13,656 nt of DNA from CAZCQG01 sp964500775 (GTDB taxonomy: Bacteria > Campylobacterota > Campylobacteria > Campylobacterales > CAZCQG01). The stretch lies in NCBI GenBank assembly GCA_964500775.1, contig CAZCQG010000053.1, forward strand, positions 1 to 13,656, read 5' to 3'. Shown here one piece after another: positions 7,970 through 13,656 of this stretch (its first letter is position 1; every line of letters starts with the position of its first letter). The notes beneath the pieces are model-generated. The model saw only the letters and a program-made list of their open reading frames with translations, had not been told where the DNA came from and did no database searches. The position numbers and the translations under genes are program-made.

Positions 7970-9135
7970 AAATAGACCTACAGTCTTACTTGGCCAAAAA
8001 GCCCCTTTATTCGGAAGTCATAGACTTCTCATTTTTCCCGAATTTTTTTCGTCGCTACAAAGATTTTTTCCCTCTAAAAAAAAGCGTGCATATTGTCGGC
8101 ACAAACGGAAAAGGCTCTAGCGGTCGTTTTTTGTCGCAGATATTGCTTGCCCACGGCTTATCGGTAGGGCACTATACGTCACCCCATATAAGCTCTTTTA
8201 ATGAGCGCATTTGGATAAACGGAAATAACATACGGGACAATGTGCTTGAGGATTTGCATGCGGAGCTTCAAGGTATTCTCAAAAACGATGCGGAGCGTTT
8301 GAGCTATTTCGAATACACCACCTTGTTGGCATTTACGGCATTTAAGAATCTTGATATTGCGGTAATAGAGGCAGGATTAGGCGGTGAGTTTGACGCTACG
8401 AACGTTATCGATAAAGAACTGCTCGTCTGTACAAAAATAGGGCTAGATCACAAAGAATTTTTGGGTGAAGATATAGAGTCCGTAGCACGTACAAAATTAA
8501 ATGCCGCACAAGATGCGATACTGCTCGCATCACAAGATTCGCCACTAGTTTATGATACCGCTCGAGAAATTGCACAAACAAAAGGGGCTAAGCTCCATCT
8601 CTCCGAAAATATGCTCAAACAAGAAGATATGAATATTATCGAAGAGATAATCTCGAAAAATACTCTACCGAAGTACCAAAGAGAGAATTTACAAACCGCT
8701 TTTAGCGCCGCAAAAATACTCGGATATAGTGATTTTAAAAAGTGTGAAAAACTCTTTCCGCAGGAAGCGAGATGTCAGAAAGTTAATGGTAACATAACGC
8801 TAGACGTAGGGCACAATCCCCTTGCCGCCAAGGCGCTCTTGGGGGAGTTTTCCCAAAAGAAGCTTGTTCTCGTCTACAATAGTATGAAAGACAAGGATTA
8901 TGCATCCGTTATTAAGATTCTCAAGCCCGTTATTCAGCGTGTAGAGATTTTGCCGCTCGAAACGGATAGGGCTTTAAAAAAAGAGATACTTGAAGATTTT
9001 TTACGGGATGAAAATATCCCCTTTAGCGATTTCTCTACTCTTCATAGGGATGAAGAGTATCTAGTTTTCGGTTCATTTTATGTCGTAGAGCGTTTTTTAG
9101 AAATTATGCAAGGGAAGGGCGTTTTTGAAAAATAG
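7966..9135 (+). CDS. folC: Folylpolyglutamate synthase / dihydrofolate synthase
   Basis: FolC adds glutamate to dihydropteroate and to folates with ATP in the cytosol. The 389 residues fit the Mur-ligase-like family: P-loop GTNGKGS (45-51), TSPH (71-74) and FNERI (78-82) in the substrate region, EAGLGGEFDATN (135-146), Asp161-His162 in the metal region, YQRENLQTA (237-245), and LDVGHNP (279-285) opening the C-terminal domain. The usual form of the last motif has Ala or Gly at the fourth position, so this is ordinary. Length is slightly below the E. coli protein (422). The start is TTG at 7966, overlapping the preceding stop as TTGA. It is the only start that keeps the whole N-terminal region, which opens KIDLQSYLAKKPLYS. 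Expression therefore probably depends on ribosomes finishing the cyclase gene. Confidence 0.95.
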   Translation: MKIDLQSYLAKKPLYSEVIDFSFFPNFFRRYKDFFPLKKSVHIVGTNGKGSSGRFLSQILLAHGLSVGHYTSPHISSFNERIWINGNNIRDNVLEDLHAELQGILKNDAERLSYFEYTTLLAFTAFKNLDIAVIEAGLGGEFDATNVIDKELLVCTKIGLDHKEFLGEDIESVARTKLNAAQDAILLASQDSPLVYDTAREIAQTKGAKLHLSENMLKQEDMNIIEEIISKNTLPKYQRENLQTAFSAAKILGYSDFKKCEKLFPQEARCQKVNGNITLDVGHNPLAAKALLGEFSQKKLVLVYNSMKDKDYASVIKILKPVIQRVEILPLETDRALKKEILEDFLRDENIPFSDFSTLHRDEEYLVFGSFYVVERFLEIMQGKGVFEK

Positions 9136-10057
9136 ATTCGGGATTATCTTTACCGATGTGAGCGGCTCAAGATACTATAGTTTTCATCAAGTGATGAAAA
9201 AGATAGTGGTGTACGCCCTCATAACCGTAGCCCTTGTTATAGTCGTGGGTGCTATGTCTATTAATTTTCTCTTGAAGCAAGTCGAAACCATAGAAGAAAA
9301 AAGAGATATGGTGCAACGTGATTACGAGGATATGCTTAGTAAAAACGACAAACTTCAAGAAGAGATAGCTACAAAAACCGACGAACTTGTGACGATTGCC
9401 GACAAAATTGAGGACTTGGAAGGAATCGTAGGGCTAACAAAACCTGAAGATGCGAATCTCACTTTGATAGAGCGAATCGATATGGCAAAAGTCACCGGTG
9501 CGCATAAAAAAGTGATGCACCAGCTTATCCCAAGCGGCTCGCCTCTAGATGTGACAGTAGTGACTTCGCCTTTTGGTACGAGGAATCATCCGATTCTTAA
9601 TCGCAACGAATTTCACTCGGGTATTGATCTGCGCGCTTCGATGGGTACGCCTATTTACGCACCTGCTGACGGAGTGGTCGATTATGTGCGCTCGGGGTAT
9701 AATTCGGGATACGGCAATATCTTAAAAATTACGCACGCCTTCGGTTTTAAAACGATATACGGACACCTCAAAGGCTCTCCCGTTAAACCGGGTGATTTCG
9801 TAAAAAAAGGAGACGTAGTTGCCTACTCCGGCGATAGCGGATTGAGTAACGGACCGCATTTGCATTACGAAGTGCGATACATCGGTCAAGCTTTGAATCC
9901 GTATAATTTTATCTATTGGGATATGAAGAATTTCGGCAATATATTTGAAAAGGAGAATAAAGTACAATGGGATTCATTACTAGCGGCAGTAAACAGGATA
10001 ATGGAAGTACAGGCGCCACTATTATCGCAGCCGGGACCAAAATTAACGGCGAGATAA
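9125..10057 (+). CDS. Membrane-anchored M23 peptidoglycan endopeptidase (Csd1/Pgp3-like)
   Basis: The product should cut cross-links in the periplasmic peptidoglycan. It has a short cytosolic N-terminus, one membrane helix (about 27-50), a coiled coil (about 50-98), and a LytM/M23 domain (about 135-255). The zinc and catalytic residues are complete: His164 and Asp168 (HSGID), His214 (YGH) and His247 (HLH at 245-247). In H. pylori Csd1 and C. jejuni Pgp3, homologous enzymes encoded beside a bactofilin, this activity produces helical shape, so a curvature role is likely here. The start is TTG at 9125, overlapping folC by 11 nt, with a strong ribosome binding site GGAAGGG (9113-9119) 5 nt ahead. 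The next Met (residue 24) lies at the membrane helix and would remove the N-terminal KNRFGIIFTD segment. The last 30 codons overlap the bactofilin gene in another frame. Confidence 0.93.
   Translation: MKNRFGIIFTDVSGSRYYSFHQVMKKIVVYALITVALVIVVGAMSINFLLKQVETIEEKRDMVQRDYEDMLSKNDKLQEEIATKTDELVTIADKIEDLEGIVGLTKPEDANLTLIERIDMAKVTGAHKKVMHQLIPSGSPLDVTVVTSPFGTRNHPILNRNEFHSGIDLRASMGTPIYAPADGVVDYVRSGYNSGYGNILKITHAFGFKTIYGHLKGSPVKPGDFVKKGDVVAYSGDSGLSNGPHLHYEVRYIGQALNPYNFIYWDMKNFGNIFEKENKVQWDSLLAAVNRIMEVQAPLLSQPGPKLTAR
9181..9200 (+). repeat. Near-perfect 20-nt palindrome early in the M23 gene
   Basis: TTTTCATCA (9181-9189) and TGATGAAAA (9192-9200) are exact reverse complements with two bases between them. 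They lie in codons 19-26 of the peptidase gene, 56 nt after its TTG start. As RNA it would fold as an 8-bp AT-rich stem with a 4-nt loop. As DNA it resembles an operator half-site pair. There is no evidence of function. Confidence 0.4.
9950..9955 (+). promoter_or_regulatory. Ribosome binding site of the bactofilin gene, inside the M23 coding region
   Basis: AAGGAG is a full Shine-Dalgarno match 11 nt before the bactofilin ATG at 9967. It lies within codons 276-277 of the peptidase (Glu-Lys-Glu region), so it must serve both as coding sequence and as initiation signal. It supports 9967 as the true start despite the long overlap. Confidence 0.7.
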
Positions 10058-10377
10058 ATATAAGTTGCACGCTACATATTGACGGTGAATTTGAAGGGGT
10101 GACACGCTCTACGAACGTCATCACTATCGGCAAAAGCGGAGTGGTGAGCGGCGAAGTGTATGCTAAAAAACTCATCGTAAGCGGGAAATTTACGGGGATG
10201 TGTGATTGCGATACGGTAGAAATATTGCCGCAAGGTAGAATCGACGGTAAGATCATTAGCAGAGAGCTTGTGATAGAGCGCAAAGGATACTTCATAGGCG
10301 AGAGCAAGATAAAGAATGAAAACTCCGGAAATAAAGAGAGCGTAGCTACAAAAGTTGATTCAAAGCCAAGTATATAG
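9967..10377 (+). CDS. Bactofilin (CcmA-like polymer-forming cytoskeletal protein)
   Basis: Bactofilins form nucleotide-free filaments through a right-handed beta-helix and often position cell-wall enzymes. The 136-residue product has a polar N-terminal tail (1-17), a bactofilin domain (about 18-110) with typical glycine-containing turns such as AAGTKINGEI, LHIDGEFEG and LPQGRIDGKI, and a polar C-terminal tail (111-136). No membrane segment is present, as expected for a protein that works at the cytosolic face of the membrane. It directly follows and overlaps the M23 gene by 91 nt, matching the csd1-ccmA pair of H. pylori and the Pgp3-bactofilin pair of C. jejuni. The start at 9967 is favoured by AAGGAG and by the match of the N-terminal TTIIA-type segment to other bactofilins. 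The gene overlaps mfd by 23 nt. Confidence 0.93.
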   Translation: MGFITSGSKQDNGSTGATIIAAGTKINGEINISCTLHIDGEFEGVTRSTNVITIGKSGVVSGEVYAKKLIVSGKFTGMCDCDTVEILPQGRIDGKIISRELVIERKGYFIGESKIKNENSGNKESVATKVDSKPSI

Positions 10378-13315
10378 CCATTTAATAAAATCTCCGGAAA
10401 CGGAGATTTTAGCATTTGCCGATTCTAAAGAGTCTAAAAGAAGTGCGTATGTCGCGAGATTCCTAGGATATGACACCTTTGTATTGCCCGATTTTCGCGC
10501 AAATATCGGGGATGACCTTAGGAGCTATCAGGATGAACTCTTTGAGTTAACCCTCTGCTTTCAAGAATACCTCCTCTCAAAATCAAAAAAGAAATTACTT
10601 ATCGCTCCCGTGCGTACATTGCAGCACGGGATTCCTAAAAGAGAATTTTTCGACACTTTTACCATAGCTTTTGCCGACAAGATAGATTTAAATACACTAA
10701 AAGAGAAACTCTATAACTGGGGATATACCTTTGTCGATGTCGTAGAGGTGCGGGGTGAAGTCTCAATCCGAGGCGATATTATTGACATCTATTCAAAAAA
10801 CTACGAACTCCCCGTACGTATTTCATTTTTTGACGAGGATGTCGAGAGTATTAGATTCTTCGACCCTATCACACAAAAATCAGACCCAAAAGAGATTGAA
10901 AGCGTAGAGATTTACTCTTCTTTGTTTTCACTCGATTCTAAAGGGCGCATCGATTTAGAAGACGGGGTAAAAAACGCTAATTTTGATTTGCTCGAAAAAG
11001 ACGTACAGTCCGTCGGTTATTGGTTGCTGCGACAATATTTTGAAAAAATCACGGGAAAACTTTTTTACTCCAAGAGGGCGAAAGAGGAGTATTTAGAGAT
11101 TTCCGATTTTTTGCAGACCGACCTTTTTAATCTAGATGATTTTATCCAAATTGAAGAATCGCAAAGCTATTTTGACATCACCCCAAAAGACATAAAATCC
11201 CTCGTCGAATTACACAGAGATAAAAAGATTCGTATACTCTCGATAAACGAAGCACTCCTCAAGCAACACGAAATCTACGGTCTTGGAGGGTATACCCATA
11301 TCACTTCGCCCGAGATTGTCAATATCATCGGCAAAGAGGAGATTATCCTTTCGCTCAACAAAGAGGTAGCGGCAAAAAAACAAAAGCGCGCTTCGATAAT
11401 ACTTGATGAGCTAAAACCAAGTGATTATGTCGTGCACCAAGACTACGGTATCGGAATCTTTGAAGGAATCGTGCAAGCAAGCGTGCTAGGCTCTATGCGG
11501 GATTTCGTTTCGCTCAAATACCAAGGGGAAGATAAGCTACTTTTGCCCGTTGAAAATCTCGATGTCATAGATCGATATATTGCCGATAGCGGGACTTTAC
11601 CCGTTCTTGATAGACTAGGCAAAGGTAGTTTTGCGAGACTCAAAGAGAAGGTGCGCGAAAAACTTCTAGAGATCGCAAGCGACATCATCAAACTCGCTGC
11701 AAAAAGGGAACTTAGCAAAGGGAAAGTGATAGATACCTCGCTACCGATAATCGCGAGATTCCAACAAGAGAGCGGGTTTGAATATACCGATGATCAGCAA
11801 AAAGCGATCGAAGAGCTGTTTAGCGACATCAAATCAGGATGCGTGATGGATAGACTCATCAGCGGAGATGTGGGATTTGGAAAAACCGAAGTGGCACTCA
11901 ATGCAATTTTCGTAAGTGTTTTAAACGGTTTTCAAGCCCTATTTATCTCTCCGACGACACTCTTGTCCTATCAGCACTATAGGACGCTTAAAAGTAGACT
12001 CGATAGTTATGACATCAAAGTCGCAAGAATTGATCGCTTCGTAAGTGCGAAGGATAAAAAAGCGATTTTACAAGGATTTGAAGAGGGAAAAATAGACGTG
12101 ATCGTCGGTACACATTCGCTCCTTGGGGTAAAATCCGACAAACTCGCCCTTGCTATCGTGGATGAGGAGCATAAATTCGGCGTAAAACAAAAAGAGAAGA
12201 TCAAAGAACTGCGCGAAGACATCCATCTCCTCTCTATGTCCGCCACGCCGATTCCCCGTACGCTCAATATGGCGCTCTCCAAGATAAAAGGATTAAGTGC
12301 GATTATGACCCCGCCAAAAGAGCGCGAACCGGTGCGGACATTTGTAAAAGAGTATAGTGAATCGCTAGTAAAAGAGGCAGTAAATAGAGAGCTTCGTCGC
12401 GGTGGGCAAATTTTTTATATCCATAATAACATCGCTACGATCGAGCAGAAGAAAAAAGAGCTACTCCGAATGTTGCCGACACTAAATATTGCGGTACTAC
12501 ACTCTCAAGTCGATAGCGAGGAGAGTGAGGAGATTATGCTCCATTTCGGTGAGGGAAAATATAATCTTATGCTCTCAACATCCATCGTAGAATCGGGTAT
12601 TCACCTCCCCAATGCCAATACGATTCTTATCGATTCTAGCGATAGATTCGGTATCGCCGATTTGCATCAATTGCGAGGGAGAGTAGGGCGCGGGAGCAAG
12701 GAGGGATTTTGCTACTTTCTCGTAAAAGAGAAAGAGAGTATCACCGAGGATGCCAAACGAAGACTTATCGCTCTAGAAAACAATTCGGCTCTCGGTAGCG
12801 GGTCGGTATTGGCGTTTCACGATCTTGAGATTCGCGGCGGGGGGAATCTCCTCGGTGAGGCGCAAAGCGGTCATATAAAAAATATCGGTTATTCTCTGTA
12901 TCTTAAAATGCTCGAAGATGCGCTTAGTTTGCTTAGCGGACAGGTGATTCAAAAAGGGAAAGAGGTAGACATAAAACTCTCGATAACCGCCTATCTCTCA
13001 CCGGAACTTATCACTAGCGAGCGGGTGCGACTAGAGCTGTATAGGCGGCTAAGCAAGTGCGAAAGCGCAAGCGAAGTGTACGGTATCGAGGATGAGATCA
13101 CGCAGCGTTTCGGCAAACCCGATGCAACAAGTTTGAAATTTCTCTCGCTTATCATCATAAAAATACTCGCTTCGGCGAAGGGGATAAAAAATATCTCGAA
13201 CTACAAAGAGAACGTTACCGTCTTTTTCGAAGACGGAAAAAAAGAGACGCTCAAATCAAAATCCAAAGACGATGACGACATTCTTGAGTGCGTCCTCTCT
13301 TTTTTAAGGAAGTAG
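10355..13315 (+). CDS. mfd: Transcription-repair coupling factor Mfd
   Basis: Mfd pushes or removes RNA polymerase stalled at DNA damage and recruits UvrA to start nucleotide excision repair. The 986 residues show an N-terminal UvrB-like region (to about 345), the RNA-polymerase-interaction domain (about 347-405, with VVHQDYGIGIFEG), and an ATP-driven translocase. The latter has Walker A GDVGFGKT (504-511), DEEH box (603-606), SATPIPRT (629-636) and QLRGRVGRG (772-780). A relay motif region follows (about 806-850, with LEIRGGGNLLG), and then the C-terminal D7 domain. E. coli Mfd has 1148 residues. The difference is mostly before the polymerase-interaction domain. The start is TTG at 10355: an in-frame stop lies at 10343-10345, and no other ATG, GTG or TTG occurs until codon 44. 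No clear ribosome binding site precedes it, so coupling to bactofilin translation is likely. Confidence 0.96.
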   Translation: MIQSQVYSHLIKSPETEILAFADSKESKRSAYVARFLGYDTFVLPDFRANIGDDLRSYQDELFELTLCFQEYLLSKSKKKLLIAPVRTLQHGIPKREFFDTFTIAFADKIDLNTLKEKLYNWGYTFVDVVEVRGEVSIRGDIIDIYSKNYELPVRISFFDEDVESIRFFDPITQKSDPKEIESVEIYSSLFSLDSKGRIDLEDGVKNANFDLLEKDVQSVGYWLLRQYFEKITGKLFYSKRAKEEYLEISDFLQTDLFNLDDFIQIEESQSYFDITPKDIKSLVELHRDKKIRILSINEALLKQHEIYGLGGYTHITSPEIVNIIGKEEIILSLNKEVAAKKQKRASIILDELKPSDYVVHQDYGIGIFEGIVQASVLGSMRDFVSLKYQGEDKLLLPVENLDVIDRYIADSGTLPVLDRLGKGSFARLKEKVREKLLEIASDIIKLAAKRELSKGKVIDTSLPIIARFQQESGFEYTDDQQKAIEELFSDIKSGCVMDRLISGDVGFGKTEVALNAIFVSVLNGFQALFISPTTLLSYQHYRTLKSRLDSYDIKVARIDRFVSAKDKKAILQGFEEGKIDVIVGTHSLLGVKSDKLALAIVDEEHKFGVKQKEKIKELREDIHLLSMSATPIPRTLNMALSKIKGLSAIMTPPKEREPVRTFVKEYSESLVKEAVNRELRRGGQIFYIHNNIATIEQKKKELLRMLPTLNIAVLHSQVDSEESEEIMLHFGEGKYNLMLSTSIVESGIHLPNANTILIDSSDRFGIADLHQLRGRVGRGSKEGFCYFLVKEKESITEDAKRRLIALENNSALGSGSVLAFHDLEIRGGGNLLGEAQSGHIKNIGYSLYLKMLEDALSLLSGQVIQKGKEVDIKLSITAYLSPELITSERVRLELYRRLSKCESASEVYGIEDEITQRFGKPDATSLKFLSLIIIKILASAKGIKNISNYKENVTVFFEDGKKETLKSKSKDDDDILECVLSFLRK
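10387..10410 (+). terminator. Perfect 10-bp hairpin with GAAA loop in the first codons of mfd
   Basis: AAAATCTCCG (10387-10396), loop GAAA (10397-10400) and CGGAGATTTT (10401-10410) form an exact 10-bp stem closed by a GNRA-type tetraloop. The A and T ends give it the outline of an intrinsic terminator, starting 10 nt after the bactofilin stop. Only four T residues follow the GC core and then AGC, so termination would be partial at best. It also lies in codons 11-19 of mfd and could instead act on translation of that gene. The structure is certain as sequence; its role is open. Confidence 0.5.
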
Positions 13316-13316
13316 G

Positions 13317-13656
13317 GTGAAAATAGGTTTCATAGGGGATATTATCGGCAAACCGGGGCGGGAGATCGTCAGAAGCGAGTTGCTTTCGATCCGAGAATCT
13401 TACGGTTTAGATTTTGTCATTGCAAACGGAGAAAATGCGAGTCACGGATTTGGATTGATTCCTAAAAACGCTAGCGAGCTTTTTAGTAGTGGAATAGATG
13501 TGTTGACGGGTGGGAATCACACGTGGGACAAGAAAGAGATTCTACCGCTTTTGGAAGAAAAATCGAGAATCTTGCGTCCCTATAACTATCCCGAAGGAAT
13601 CCCGGGAATCGGAGTGAACACCTACGAAATAGCCGGAGAGCGGCTAGGTGTAGTAA
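13317..13656 (+). CDS. YmdB-type metallophosphoesterase, 5' part (cut by the window end)
   Basis: The first 113 codons are present. The family (TIGR00282, B. subtilis YmdB) hydrolyses 2',3'-cyclic nucleotides in vitro and in Bacillus affects RNA levels and the choice between motility and biofilm. Metal-site residues at the expected places are Asp8 (IGDIIGKPGR, 6-15), Glu39-Asn40 (NGENAS, 37-42) and Asn67-His68 (GGNHTWD, 65-71), so the enzyme looks active. Full members have about 260-280 residues; the rest lies beyond 13656. The start is GTG at 13317, one base after the mfd stop, with AAGGA (13306-13310) 6 nt ahead inside the end of mfd. No ATG is available before the conserved KIGFIGD segment. 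It appears to be co-transcribed with mfd. Its substrate in this organism is unknown. Confidence 0.93.
   Translation, partial: MKIGFIGDIIGKPGREIVRSELLSIRESYGLDFVIANGENASHGFGLIPKNASELFSSGIDVLTGGNHTWDKKEILPLLEEKSRILRPYNYPEGIPGIGVNTYEIAGERLGVV

Noticed and set aside
8014..8028. GAAGTC/GACTTC hairpin early in folC, as a third member of a set of hairpins after TTG starts
   Set aside because: A 6-bp stem with a 3-nt loop is common by chance. With mfd and the peptidase it looked like a pattern, but only the mfd stem is clearly beyond chance.
9909..10415. Open frame of 168 codons on the - strand across the bactofilin gene
   Set aside because: It is antisense to a confident bactofilin gene and parts of two neighbours. 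Its leucine, serine and proline content is what the reverse of beta-helix coding gives, and no ribosome binding site or family match is seen.
10606..10631. 8-bp GC-rich inverted repeat TCCCGTGC/GCACGGGA within mfd
   Set aside because: About two repeats of this size and spacing are expected by chance in the window, and it lies deep in coding sequence with no T tract.

Overview
The window is ordinary chromosomal DNA from a Campylobacterota (epsilonproteobacterial) species, most likely a free-living sulfur- or hydrogen-oxidising type near Sulfurimonas, Sulfuricurvum or Sulfurovum. The reasons are the gene order, which I recall as shared in outline with Helicobacter pylori and Campylobacter jejuni (yajC-secD-secF, leuS, an LptE-type lipoprotein, folC, an M23 peptidase, bactofilin, mfd), the protein sequences themselves, and a GC content that looks by eye to be about 40-45%. 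This placement rests on memory of those genomes, not on a search.

All genes are on the + strand and packed head to tail. Positions 1-180 hold the 3' end of an unidentified gene. A 75-nt gap with a candidate promoter follows. Positions 256-3443 encode the Sec accessory complex (YajC, SecD, SecF) and a small hydrophobic membrane protein of unknown function. Positions 3478-6434 encode leucyl-tRNA synthetase and an LptE-like outer-membrane lipoprotein. Positions 6437-7969 encode a soluble diguanylate cyclase with a long helical N-terminal region I do not recognise. Positions 7966-10377 hold folC, a membrane-anchored M23 endopeptidase and a bactofilin, the last two being the likely cell-curvature module (H. 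pylori Csd1/CcmA, C. jejuni Pgp3 and its bactofilin). Positions 10355-13315 encode the transcription-repair coupling factor Mfd. The window ends inside a YmdB-type metallophosphoesterase gene that starts at 13317.

From yajC onward no gap exceeds 34 nt, and five of the junctions overlap (by 4, 4, 11, 91 and 23 nt). The whole stretch could be read as one transcription unit joining protein export, envelope assembly, cell shape, c-di-GMP signalling and repair. No tRNA, rRNA, CRISPR array, insertion sequence or prophage signal was seen.

The points that deserve a second look are mostly expression details: a 91-nt overprint of the peptidase and bactofilin genes, three TTG starts at overlapping junctions, and a perfect 10-bp hairpin in the first codons of mfd just after the bactofilin stop. 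Two genes have no assigned role: the small membrane protein after secF and the N-terminal two thirds of the diguanylate cyclase. I found no convincing new multi-gene system.
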